Shown in pieces: positions 30,161 to 38,455 of a DNA stretch of 64,000 nucleotides. A program made the position numbers and the translations under genes. Origin of the DNA: Arthrobacter sp. ok362 (GTDB lineage: Bacteria > Actinomycetota > Actinomycetes > Actinomycetales > Micrococcaceae); the NCBI RefSeq assembly GCF_900102785.1, contig NZ_FNGC01000017.1, positions 1-64,000 on the forward strand, given 5' to 3'. Within the stretch, counting starts at the first letter, position 1; every line of letters begins with the position of its first letter. The notes under the pieces are model-generated. The model saw only the letters and a list, made by a program, of their open reading frames with translations, was not told where the DNA came from and ran no database searches.

Positions 30161-31045
30161 TCACGCGCCCGGGTGCCAGTTTGAGGAGGCCAGCCAGGCG
30201 TGGAGGTCGAGGGCGTCGGGTACGAGTGCGCGGGTCGCCTCGAAGTCGGCCTGGTAGGCGGGCGTTTCGGCGAACCAGCGGAACATTTCGGCCATGTCGC
30301 CGAAAGAGGCGATTGCCTCGAGCGGCAGGGCCTCGTACCGCGCGGGAAGGCCCGCGTGCGCGCCGATGGCCTTCGCGATCTGCGAGCCGGTGAGCGTGTC
30401 ACCGGCGATCTCCACACTGCTGCCCTCGACCGCGGTTCCGCCGAGCAGGATGGCCGCAGCGGCCCGGCCGATGTCGCGCACGGCGACCATCTGCAGCGGG
30501 ATGTTGTCGGGAAGCGCCATCCGGACGACCACCTGGCCGTTCTCGACGCTCGTCATGAATCCGGACAGGTTATCCATGAAGAGAACGGGACGGAGGAAGG
30601 TGTGATGGATGCCCAGAGTTTCGATGTGCTCTTCGACGCGGCGTTTGCTCTCGAAGTGCGGAACGCCCGATTTGCGCTCGGCGCCACCGACGGAGCTGAA
30701 CACGAGGTGCGGGACACCCGCGCGAGCCGCGGCGTCGGCGCTCGCGATCCCGGTCGCCGCCTCCTGCTCGGTGCCGCCCGGGAACGGGGTGGTCATCGCG
30801 AACGCGGCATCCACCCCGTCAAACAGAACGCCGAGCGACGCCGGGTCGGTAAGGTCGCCGACCGTCAGCTCGACTCCCCGATCCGCCAGCGCCCGCGCGG
30901 CCGGTTTGTCTGGATCACGAACGAGGGCACGCACCCGCGCACCCTGCGTCAGGAGCGCGTCGATGACGGAGCCGCCCTGATTACCCGTCCCGCCGACGAC
31001 TGCGATCAAAGGTGCGCCAGTGGATGGTGTAAAACTTGTCGACAT
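30161..31045 (-). CDS. NmrA-family NAD(P)-binding protein
   Basis: This is a 294-residue atypical SDR. The N-terminal Rossmann motif is AVVGGTGNQGGSV at about 14-26, followed by ALVRDPDKPAARAL and FDGVDAAFAMTTPF. There is no YxxxK catalytic pair in the usual place (HLVFSSVGGAERKSG; SKRRVEEHI). NmrA/HSCARG proteins sense the NADP(H) ratio or bind regulators; some reduce quinones or methylglyoxal. The ATG at 31043-31045 has GAGGAAAAC upstream. The divergent MarR gene 50 bp away is the probable regulator, a common redox-sensing pairing. Confidence 0.9.
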   Translation of the reverse strand: MSTSFTPSTGAPLIAVVGGTGNQGGSVIDALLTQGARVRALVRDPDKPAARALADRGVELTVGDLTDPASLGVLFDGVDAAFAMTTPFPGGTEQEAATGIASADAAARAGVPHLVFSSVGGAERKSGVPHFESKRRVEEHIETLGIHHTFLRPVLFMDNLSGFMTSVENGQVVVRMALPDNIPLQMVAVRDIGRAAAAILLGGTAVEGSSVEIAGDTLTGSQIAKAIGAHAGLPARYEALPLEAIASFGDMAEMFRWFAETPAYQADFEATRALVPDALDLHAWLASSNWHPGA

Positions 31046-31095
31046 GATGTTTTCCTCTGGACTCGTCGGACAACAATGAGAACGGAAGCCGGCTA

Positions 31096-31590
31096 ATGAA
31101 TATTCCGAAGGCGCCCACAAACGGAAGGCCCGCCGACTTCACTGCGGAGGTCGACGGGGTTATTGGCCCACTGATTCCGACCCTCGCGCGTGCGCATCGG
31201 GCGATGTCGCAGGAACTGCTCCGGGGCACGGGCCTTAGCGCCGGCCAGGAGTTGCTGGTCATGCGTCTCTTTGATCGGCCTGCGCAGTCGCAGGCCAGCC
31301 TCACCCGATGGTTGGGTGTAGAGCCGCCGACGACGGCGAAGATGCTCGCCCGCATGGAGAAAGCAGGCTTCGTGGAGCGAGCACGGTCCGTAACTGATCG
31401 CCGTCTCATCCTGGTCACACTGACCTCGGCGGGACGGGCCCTTCATCGACGCGTCTCAACGATCTGGGAAGACCCCGAACGGGTCACGACGGCTGACCTC
31501 ACGGATGCCGAGATACAGGAACTGGAGCGCCTCCTGCGCCGGCTGATTGCGAACCTCCTCACCGACCACGAGGCACCCACTGGCCGCTAG
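31096..31590 (+). CDS. MarR-family transcriptional regulator
   Basis: This is a 164-residue winged-helix regulator: dimerisation helices at both ends, LRGTGLSAGQELLVMRLF leading into QASLTRWLGVEPPTTAKMLARMEKAGFVER as the recognition region, and DRRLILVTLTSAGRAL as the wing. No conserved cysteine of OhrR type is seen. It is divergent from the NmrA gene with 50 bp between starts, so both promoters overlap and it probably represses both. The ligand is unknown. Confidence 0.9.
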   Translation: MNIPKAPTNGRPADFTAEVDGVIGPLIPTLARAHRAMSQELLRGTGLSAGQELLVMRLFDRPAQSQASLTRWLGVEPPTTAKMLARMEKAGFVERARSVTDRRLILVTLTSAGRALHRRVSTIWEDPERVTTADLTDAEIQELERLLRRLIANLLTDHEAPTGR

Positions 31591-32068
31591 CCATCCGACC
31601 GAAGACGAGTGCCCCAATTCCTGAATGCGAGATGAAGCCCTGAGCTAGGGCAGAGGGCGGTATCCACGAATCTGACGGCAGTTCGTCGCGATGCACTTTG
31701 ACGCGGATCAAGTTAGACGCCCGACTCGAGGTGCTGCGGACACGGATCGCACGTTGTGCGCCGAGAGCGGACTGCCCGCGCGAGTCGACCCTTCCGGGCC
31801 CATTGAGCTGCTCAGGCTTCGGGGGCTGAATCGATGGTGCTGGTGGTTGATAGTGACCATGTTCGTTCCGCAATCAGGCTTAGAGCCATCACTGAATGCT
31901 TCGTGGACGGGGCCGGAGTGAGCCGCGGCCACACGGGCACCCGCTGAGTAGGACTATTCGCTACGGCTGCAGGGAGATCGTGCGCGCCGCCGGGGAGCAG
32001 TGCGGACGCCTCTGCCAAGATGACGTCCCACGTTATGTGGTTCCCGGTCGGCGCAATGCCCAGAGCTA
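31591..32068. other. Gene-poor interval
   Basis: No supported gene. A short rightward frame near 31833 (MVLVVDSDHVRSAIRLRAI) resembles the start of a helical protein but ends within about 35 codons and may be a fragment. No terminator-like hairpin was found between the convergent MarR and GH15 genes. Confidence 0.35.
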
Positions 32069-34000
32069 TCAGGTGTGGCGGTGTGCCGGGGCGAACTGCG
32101 CCGTGCGGTTGGTTTCTTCGGCGCGGATGAGGTGCACGAGCGCGTTGATGAGGGCCAGGTGGGTGAACGCCTGTGGGAAGTTGCCGAGGTGACGGCCGCT
32201 CACCGGATCGAGCTCCTCAGCGTAGAGGCCCAAGGGACTGGCGAGGGACAGCAGACGTTCGCACAGTGCCTTGGCGCGGACCAGTTCTCCGATCTCGACA
32301 AGGGCTGAGACGAGCCAGAACGAGCAGGTCGTGAAGGTCCCCTCCTCGCCGGTGAGTCCGTCCTCGGTCTGCTCGGGGCGGTAGCGCAAGACGAGCCCGT
32401 CCCGGGTGAGTTCATCGGCGATGGCCAGTACGGTGGCGCGCACGCGTGGGTCATTGGCGGGCAGGAACCGGACGAGTGGGACAAGGAGAAGCGAGGCATC
32501 GAGGTTCGTCGTGCCGTACGACTGGACGAACACAGCGCGGTCGTCAACACCGTTGCGGCAGATGTCCTCATGGATCTCCTCGGCGATGGTTTCCCACTTC
32601 CGGGCGTAATCAGCCTGACCGTGCAGGCGGGCCAGCCTGGCGCCCCGGTCCAGGGCGACCCAGCACATGAGCTTTGAGGAGGTGAAGTGCTTCGGTTCGC
32701 CTCGGACCTCCCAGATGCCGTGGTCGGGGTCCCGCCAGTGGGCGGCGGCCTGCTCGACCTGGCGGAGCAGGACGGGCCAGAGCGGTTCGGGGAGCTGGTC
32801 ACGGGATTTGGCGTGGAGGTAGACGGAGTCCAGCATGGTGCCCCAGACGTCGAGCTGCCGCTGGTGGGCGGCAGCGTTGCCGATCCGGACGGGGCGGGCG
32901 CCGTCGTAGCCGTCGAGCCCATCGACTGTAACCTCGGGAAGGTCCCTTTCGCCGTCGATGCCGTACATGATCTGCAGGTCGTCCTCGGCTGCGACGTCGC
33001 GGATGAAGGCAAAGAAGTCGTCGGCTTCCCGGTCCAGGCCGAGGGTGTAGAGGGCCCATAGCGCGAACGTCGAATCGCGCACCCACGTATACCGGTAGTC
33101 CCAGTTCCGCTCTCCCCCGGGCGTCTCGGGCAGCGACGTGGTGGGCGCCGCGAGCAGAGCTCCGGTCGGCGCGTAGGTGAGGCCCTTCAACGTCAGCGCG
33201 CTGCGCTGCAGCGCCTCCCGCCACGGGTGGTCGGGGAACTCGCCCCCGGTGATCCATTGCCTCCAGAACTCGGTGGTCTGCCACTGCTTGCGCGTGGCTT
33301 CCTCCCAAGTCCGCGGTGGAGGCAGCGATCCCCAGGAGAACGCGATGAAAGCCTGCTCGCCCTCGGTCATCCGGCTGCGGATGACCACGATGGAGTCCTC
33401 GATGCCCAGACGGCGGTCGGTAGTCAGACGCAGCACCGGATCCCCTTCCTCGCCGCTGACGGTCACCACCTCACCGTATCCGGGACCGGAGAACTCCCAC
33501 CGCGCCCGGCGCCGGCCGTAACCGAAGACGGGCTCGCACAGCACGGACAGCTCAACTGCACCGTTGACGCACCGGACGGTGCGCAGCAGGCAATGCTCAG
33601 CCTCGTAGTTCATCGGCGGGCGCCGGTATCGGCCGGCCCGCTCTTCCGTGTGGTGCCACGGACCCATCACGAGGGCATCTCTCACGATCAGCCATCCCGT
33701 CCTGGTCTGCCAGGTGGTCTCCAGGATCAAGCTGCCGGGGAGATAGCGGCGCGCGGTGGGCTCCCGGACGCCGTATGGCGCCACCTTGAAGCCACCCGCG
33801 GCGCGGTCGAGCATTGTGGAGAACACGCTCGGTGAGTCAGGACGCGGCAGGCACATCCACTCCACCTGCCCGCTCGACGCGATCAAGCAGTTGGCCTCAC
33901 AGTCGGACAAAAACCCATAGTCGGCTATCGGCGGGTACGGGCTCGTGCCTGCCCCAGGCCGCCGCCTCCCCTGAGCCCCTGATCCGGCGTCGATCCTCAC
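32069..34000 (-). CDS. Glycoside hydrolase family 15 protein (trehalase/glucoamylase-like)
   Basis: This is a 643-residue protein from the GTG at 33998-34000; a TTG at 34057 is an alternative start. It begins YPPIADYGFLSDCEANCLIASSGQVEWMCLPRPD, the usual start of actinobacterial GH15 trehalases and glucoamylases. An N-terminal beta domain leads into an (alpha/alpha)6 barrel from about residue 280 with NWDYRYTWVRDSTFAL. The general acid/base pair is expected in the YGIDGERDLPE region and the EEGTFTTCSFWLVSALVE region. It probably hydrolyses trehalose or alpha-glucan in the cytoplasm. It is monocistronic. Confidence 0.9.
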   Translation of the reverse strand: MRIDAGSGAQGRRRPGAGTSPYPPIADYGFLSDCEANCLIASSGQVEWMCLPRPDSPSVFSTMLDRAAGGFKVAPYGVREPTARRYLPGSLILETTWQTRTGWLIVRDALVMGPWHHTEERAGRYRRPPMNYEAEHCLLRTVRCVNGAVELSVLCEPVFGYGRRRARWEFSGPGYGEVVTVSGEEGDPVLRLTTDRRLGIEDSIVVIRSRMTEGEQAFIAFSWGSLPPPRTWEEATRKQWQTTEFWRQWITGGEFPDHPWREALQRSALTLKGLTYAPTGALLAAPTTSLPETPGGERNWDYRYTWVRDSTFALWALYTLGLDREADDFFAFIRDVAAEDDLQIMYGIDGERDLPEVTVDGLDGYDGARPVRIGNAAAHQRQLDVWGTMLDSVYLHAKSRDQLPEPLWPVLLRQVEQAAAHWRDPDHGIWEVRGEPKHFTSSKLMCWVALDRGARLARLHGQADYARKWETIAEEIHEDICRNGVDDRAVFVQSYGTTNLDASLLLVPLVRFLPANDPRVRATVLAIADELTRDGLVLRYRPEQTEDGLTGEEGTFTTCSFWLVSALVEIGELVRAKALCERLLSLASPLGLYAEELDPVSGRHLGNFPQAFTHLALINALVHLIRAEETNRTAQFAPAHRHT

Positions 34001-34187
34001 TACCCCAGTATGCTCGCCCAGACTGGAAGCGGGAACGGGCTCCCCTGCCCACAGCAACTGCTGCCCTGCGCTGGTTCACCGTCAGTCCCGTCCCTCAAGG
34101 ATGTCCGCGGCCACCTCTTCCCGGACCTTTCCCGTGAGGCAGCGTGTCCGGCCACGCGGACCCTTCGGCATGAGTCAACTCGAAGCC

Positions 34188-34237
34188 TTGACACTACTGG
34201 AGCGATGGGTCTAGAACTACTGGAGCGGTCGCTCCAG
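34188..34237 (+). promoter_or_regulatory. Promoter with palindromic operator for the hydrolase gene
   Basis: TTGACA (34188-34193) and TAGAAC (34212-34217) have an 18-bp spacer. CTGGAGCG occurs at 34197-34204 between them and again at 34220-34227, where it pairs with CGCTCCAG at 34230-34237 in a perfect 8+8 palindrome. A bound dimer would cover the -10 region and start site. The shape resembles TetR-type operators, though no TetR gene is adjacent. Confidence 0.65.
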
Positions 34238-34303
34238 ACAGCGTGGCGGGACAGAACAGGTGGGCGATCCGGCCGATAGCGGTTCAACGAAGAGAGTCCT
34301 CAG

Positions 34304-35152
34304 ATGGGTGCCGGGGCGGTGTCGACGATCAGCACGTACTTCCGGGTCTGTGACGGGGTGCGGGTGAGGTTCGCGGACAACAAGGCAGACTCGGACATCA
34401 CCATGCTGCTGCTGGCGCCGTGGCCGGAAAGCCTTTGGGCCTTCCGCCGCATCTGGAACCGCGTCACGGCAGTCGGGCGGGTGGTCGCCATCGATATGCC
34501 GGGATTCGGCCACTCAGACGGGCGCCCGGACTTGATCGCCCCGGACGGCTCCGGAGCGTTCCTGGCCCGTCTGATCGATGAATGGGGCCTGGGAGTTGCG
34601 CACGTCGTGGGCCCGGACGTTGGCACGGCCGCGGCACTTTTCCTTGCCGCGGAGGCTCCGGAACGGGTCACGAGCCTGACCATCGGCGGCGGCGCGGTCC
34701 GCTTTCCGATCGACGCGGGCGGCGCGCTCAAGGAGATCATCGAAGCGCCGACTCTGGATGACGTGCGCGCTCTCGACGCCAGAACGAATATCGGCTACGC
34801 GGTCGAGCCGGTCGCCCCGCGCGTCAGCGAGCCGGAGGTCCACGAGGACTACGTCAGCGCCTACGACCTCGGGCGCTTCGCAGAGTCGGCGCGGTTTGTG
34901 CGGACCTACCCCGAGCAGAACCCGGTGCTGCACGATCTGCTGCCGTCGATCACCACGCCGACCCAGATCGTGGCGGGCCGCCGCGATGACCTCGTGCCGT
35001 GGTCGAACAGCGAGTACCTAGACGATCTGCTCCCCAACAGCGAGATGCGTCCTCTCGACGCCGGCCACTTCGCGTGGGAAGAAGCAGCGGAGGAATACGG
35101 CCGACTGGTCGCTGACTGGGTCAGCGGCGGGTATCGACGCGTCGCGGACTAG
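34304..35152 (+). CDS. Alpha/beta hydrolase, Asp-nucleophile (epoxide hydrolase/dehalogenase-like)
   Basis: This is a 282-residue alpha/beta-hydrolase. The nucleophile elbow reads VVGPDVGTAA near residue 105, with Asp where esterases carry Ser, as in haloalkane dehalogenases and epoxide hydrolases. The catalytic His is in LDAGHFAWEE near residue 262, and IDMPGFGHSDG follows the oxyanion region. Acidic residues in VAGRRDDLVPW could supply the charge-relay acid. Promoter and palindromic operator are 67-116 bp upstream. The substrate is not deducible. Confidence 0.85.
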   Translation: MGAGAVSTISTYFRVCDGVRVRFADNKADSDITMLLLAPWPESLWAFRRIWNRVTAVGRVVAIDMPGFGHSDGRPDLIAPDGSGAFLARLIDEWGLGVAHVVGPDVGTAAALFLAAEAPERVTSLTIGGGAVRFPIDAGGALKEIIEAPTLDDVRALDARTNIGYAVEPVAPRVSEPEVHEDYVSAYDLGRFAESARFVRTYPEQNPVLHDLLPSITTPTQIVAGRRDDLVPWSNSEYLDDLLPNSEMRPLDAGHFAWEEAAEEYGRLVADWVSGGYRRVAD

Positions 35153-35222
35153 GCGGCCGACCGCACCGCAGTTCCTCACCCTGACCGTTACCGATCATTA
35201 CCCAGCGTCTGCTCTGGCACGA

Positions 35223-35864
35223 CTAGAACCCCAGGGCCTCATCGCAGAGGACGACGGTGATGCGGCCGGGGACCCACTCACGATTGATGATGAGAACTTT
35301 GTTCACGCCGCTGTGCACGCCGTACGCCGCCTGGGCCCGCGCGTCCTCCAGCGGGAAGGCGTATTCATCGACGCGGCGCAGTGCGTCCTCAAGGCCGGGA
35401 ACGATTTTCTGCGTCCCAACCACGAGGATGACCTTCCCGGCGCCCGATGCATACGGGCCGATTTGGCTGCCGCTCGCGGACGCTACAACCAGCGACCCGG
35501 TCTCGGTGATGGCGTGGACACTGCCGAGCATGACCTCGGGCGACGCGCTGAGGCGGCGGATCTCGTCGGCCTGCGTCGCGCGGTCCATGCTGTGGAGCCG
35601 GGGCCGGAGCGGCTCGTATCGGCCGGACCTCTCTATCGCCTCGGTGATGCCCGCCGCCTCGAGCGAGGCCGATGCGCCTTGATGTACTTGCGACCCCGCC
35701 GGGATGAGATCCAGGACCACGCGTTTGGCTTCTGCGCCGTTAGGGGCCCGAAGGACGGTGATCCCGTTCGCTTCCAGCGCGGCTGCAGTTCGCGCCACGC
35801 GGTCCTCCTCGGCCGGGGCTGAAAATTCACGACTCAGTGTCCTGTTGGGCTGTTCTTCACTCAT
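35223..35864 (-). CDS. LUD-domain (LutC/DUF162-like) protein
   Basis: This is a 213-residue protein. LUD features are ITVLRAPNGAEAKRVVLDLIPAGSQVHQGASASLEAAGI, then MLGSVHAITETGSLVVASASGSQIGPYASGAGKVILVVG and EDALRRVDEYAFPLEDARA. LUD proteins include LutC, part of the lactate oxidation complex; stand-alone members like this lack known partners. The ATG at 35862-35864 is chosen for its upstream GAG-rich site. It is divergent from a MarR gene, with a strong palindrome between the two starts, so the pair is probably a self-contained switch. Confidence 0.87.
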   Translation of the reverse strand: MSEEQPNRTLSREFSAPAEEDRVARTAAALEANGITVLRAPNGAEAKRVVLDLIPAGSQVHQGASASLEAAGITEAIERSGRYEPLRPRLHSMDRATQADEIRRLSASPEVMLGSVHAITETGSLVVASASGSQIGPYASGAGKVILVVGTQKIVPGLEDALRRVDEYAFPLEDARAQAAYGVHSGVNKVLIINREWVPGRITVVLCDEALGF

Positions 35865-35890
35865 GAGACGGTCCTCATCGCCGCTCTGAT

Positions 35891-35910
35891 GTACTTGCGA
35901 TCGCAAATAC
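35891..35910. promoter_or_regulatory. MarR operator candidate
   Basis: GTACTTGCGATCGCAAATAC carries the perfect 12-bp palindrome TTGCGATCGCAA and is symmetric over 20 bp except one pair. It lies 27 bp upstream of the LUD start and 22 bp before the MarR ATG, ideal for a MarR dimer repressing both. The left half, GATGTACTTGCGA, recurs at 35681-35693 inside the LUD gene. Confidence 0.7.
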
Positions 35911-35931
35911 CTGTGGAGTTAACTGGTGAAC

Positions 35932-36435
35932 ATGGACGAAAATTCCCCATCGATCGCCGTGGCTGCTCTCTTCGACCGGCTTGTCGAAGAGTCGCTTCCC
36001 GGGCAGCGCGGAGAGAAGGCATGGCGCACGTTGTTGCATGCCCACGCCACGCTCATGCGCCGGCTCGACACCGACCTCAGGGAGGACACCGGCCTGCGCC
36101 TCGGCGACTTCGACGTCCTGGCTCAGCTGGCCGGGGCAGGCGGCGAGCTACGGATGACTGACCTCGCTGCCCGCACGCTCATCTCGCGCTCGGGATTGAC
36201 GCGCCGCGTCGCGAGACTGGTTGATGAGGGCCTGGTACGCCGGGCGAACGTCGCCGGGGACGGGCGCGGCGTGGTTGTCGCGTTGACCGACGCCGGTATC
36301 GCGGCTCTGGCGGAAACGGTACCGGTCCATCTTCGCGGTGTGTCCAAACTGTTTGTCGAGCGGCTCGACGATCAGGAACTCGCCGTTCTCGAGACCGCCC
36401 TTGGAAAAGTCATCGTCGACTGCACGTTCGGCTGA
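35932..36435 (+). CDS. MarR-family transcriptional regulator
   Basis: This is a 167-residue regulator. HTH: LRLGDFDVLAQLAGAGGELRMTDLAARTLISRSGLTRRVARLVDEGL, with the wing DGRGVVVALTDAGIAALAE. Arg-rich recognition helix. The ATG at 35932 is used; a GTG two codons upstream is possible. It is divergent from the LUD gene across a palindromic operator. Its 3' end overlaps the convergent LtrA gene by 64 bp, so transcripts of the two can interfere. Confidence 0.9.
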   Translation: MDENSPSIAVAALFDRLVEESLPGQRGEKAWRTLLHAHATLMRRLDTDLREDTGLRLGDFDVLAQLAGAGGELRMTDLAARTLISRSGLTRRVARLVDEGLVRRANVAGDGRGVVVALTDAGIAALAETVPVHLRGVSKLFVERLDDQELAVLETALGKVIVDCTFG

Positions 36436-37493
36436 GGATACGGCCCGGGGTCAGCAGTGCGTAGCAGGAACGAGTAAATGGTCACGAGGATCAGCTCGAA
36501 AACGAACACCGGGAGGGCGACGGTGGACACCGTCGCGGTGGCGTCGATGTGGCTCTCACCGGAGATGTAGACCGCCGCGACGTGCAGGCCGGCGCCGGTG
36601 CCGACCACGGCGGCGAACACGACGATATGCCCGTAGCTCCAGCCGAACGCGCGACGGCGATGATGTACCAGCACCCGTCCGGCCGGAATAGTGAAGTACA
36701 GCCACCACATCGCGAAGGCGAGTGCAGTGCCGCCGAAGGCGACGAGCACGACCTCGACCGACCAACCCGACCGGTCGACGACAGCCGAGATCGCGAGAAC
36801 AGCGCCGAAGATCACCTCACCGAGTGTGATGGTCACGAGCAGCGAATACCGTTCGGCGATGTGGTGCGGATGCCACGGGGTGCCGCCGTCCTTGCGCTCG
36901 GCGAGGAGCGGGCCCGCCAACTCGACCCCGCTGAGAGCTGCGATGACCCACGACGTCGTCCCGATCGGGAGCGAGGCGAAGATCAGTACCACCCACCCGA
37001 CCTGCGCCACCGAGACAAAGGCCGCGTAGGTCAGGCAGGCCCGTCGATGCTCAGGATCATGCCGCGCCGCGCGCAACCAGAGCGCGACCGCTGCAACCCG
37101 CATGATCACGTACCCGCTCACCATGATCGCGTTGTCGACATGACGGCCCTCGTCAATTGAGCGGAAGAAGGGAGGCATCCCGAGAGCGATCACGAGCACC
37201 CCGATCATCTCGATCAATGTCGCGATACGGAAGAACACGTCATCGTTGTCGTATGCGGAGGCCAGCCACGCGTAGTTCACCCACGCCCAGCTGATCGCGA
37301 AAACCCCAAGGCCGAACCCAGTGGCCGCCGCCGACCAGCGCCCTTGCTCGAGGAGCAGCGCCGTCTGCGTCGAGACCGCGCTGAATCCCACCACGAAGGT
37401 GAGGTCGAAGAGCAGCTCAAGAGGAGTCGAGGACCGGTGTTGCTCGGCCGGATCGCGGCCCGACATGCGTGCGAGCCGATGGGCAGGACTCAT
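36372..37493 (-). CDS. Low temperature requirement A (LtrA) family membrane protein
   Basis: This is a 373-residue protein with about ten hydrophobic segments. It begins RSSTPLELLFDLTFVVGFSAVSTQ, the LtrA signature, with NYAWLASAYDNDD and HIAERYSLLVTITLGEVIFG also conserved. LtrA was linked to low-temperature growth in Listeria; the transported or bound molecule is unknown. The start may be the ATG here or one nine codons later. It is convergent with and overlaps the MarR gene. Confidence 0.9.
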   Translation of the reverse strand: MSPAHRLARMSGRDPAEQHRSSTPLELLFDLTFVVGFSAVSTQTALLLEQGRWSAAATGFGLGVFAISWAWVNYAWLASAYDNDDVFFRIATLIEMIGVLVIALGMPPFFRSIDEGRHVDNAIMVSGYVIMRVAAVALWLRAARHDPEHRRACLTYAAFVSVAQVGWVVLIFASLPIGTTSWVIAALSGVELAGPLLAERKDGGTPWHPHHIAERYSLLVTITLGEVIFGAVLAISAVVDRSGWSVEVVLVAFGGTALAFAMWWLYFTIPAGRVLVHHRRRAFGWSYGHIVVFAAVVGTGAGLHVAAVYISGESHIDATATVSTVALPVFVFELILVTIYSFLLRTADPGPYPQPNVQSTMTFPRAVSRTASS

Positions 37494-37673
37494 GCACGAA
37501 CGCTACTCCGACGATGCACTGCCGGGGAGATTCTCGTGCCGATTGCGGCCCGCCGGTCAGGCTTCACGATCACCTTGCGGCAGCCACGCACGGTACTGCT
37601 GGACTTGTTGGGGGTGGCACTGTATTACAGACAATCATCGGGCTGGTTAGCGAAGAAGACTGTCCCTCTGGTC

Positions 37674-37775
37674 GGGGATGCCGAGCTGAAGGTCTATCCC
37701 GGCGCACATCACGGGATCGCCGGACCGTACCAGCAAGCGTTCGATAGGGACCTGCTCGACTTCATCAGCAGCTGA
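37674..37775 (+). pseudogene. Alpha/beta hydrolase (haloperoxidase-like) C-terminal remnant
   Basis: The frame GDAELKVYPGAHHGIAG, QQAFDRDLLDFI and a stop codon matches the C-terminus of non-heme chloroperoxidase-type hydrolases, including the catalytic His of AHHG. Upstream in-frame sequence is unrelated, so everything before the last ~33 residues is lost. Confidence 0.65.
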
Positions 37776-37883
37776 ACCGGTCAGCCGGAATGTCTCTCGT
37801 GCCAGCAGGGGTGGCTCGATATTAATGGTGGCCCCCGCCCCGGAATCCACCCGGACCCGGACGCCGGGCGGCCCGGTCCGGTG

Positions 37884-38231
37884 TCAGCGCAACTGTTCCT
37901 CCCAGTCGCTGGGCACCCGCGAGGCCGGTCCAGGGACCGTCTGGTCGTCCGGATGATGTGCCGGGGGCGCGAGTTCCGGACCGTCAAAATAGGTGGAGCT
38001 GCGGTAGTCCCAGAACCAATTCTCGCCCGGCTCGAAGCTGCGGATGACCCGGTGCCCCGTCGAGCGGGCATGGGCGGTAGCGTGCTGGGAGGGCGAATTG
38101 TCGCAGCAGCCGATGTGACCGCACTGGGCACACCGCCGCAGGTGAAGCCACCAGCCGCCGCCGGCTTCACATTCAACGCAGCCGGTCCCGCTGGGCGGCA
38201 CCGAAACATCTATACCGGGACTATCGCCCAT
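37884..38231 (-). CDS. UBP-type zinc-finger protein
   Basis: This is a 115-residue protein that is essentially one ZnF-UBP domain. GCVECEAGGGWWLHLRRCAQCGHIGCCDNSP, then HATAHARSTGHRVIRSFEPGENWFWDY carry the Cys/His ligand series of the eukaryotic ubiquitin C-terminus-binding finger, with the aromatic pocket residues WFWDY. It is known as a bacterial family but its ligand is unknown. It lies 224 bp downstream of the cNMP-binding/thioredoxin-reductase-like gene on the same strand, a pairing suggesting joint function. Confidence 0.9.
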   Translation of the reverse strand: MGDSPGIDVSVPPSGTGCVECEAGGGWWLHLRRCAQCGHIGCCDNSPSQHATAHARSTGHRVIRSFEPGENWFWDYRSSTYFDGPELAPPAHHPDDQTVPGPASRVPSDWEEQLR

Positions 38232-38455
38232 GGCCGCCTCCTCGCTCGGGTCCGCGTGGAACAAGGCCAACTTTACGCCGGCCGGCCCGCCCCTGGGAGG
38301 GCGGCGGTCCTACGGGTCATGGGCCGGCGGACGCCGCAACCTGTCGGGATTCGTCTCGAGCGCGGCGCGGTCCAAGCGGTCGCTGGCGACAGCCGAAGTC
38401 TGGACGGGTTGACTTGCCACGGGTCCGTCTGCCGATTCTCGGTTTGGTTCATGAG

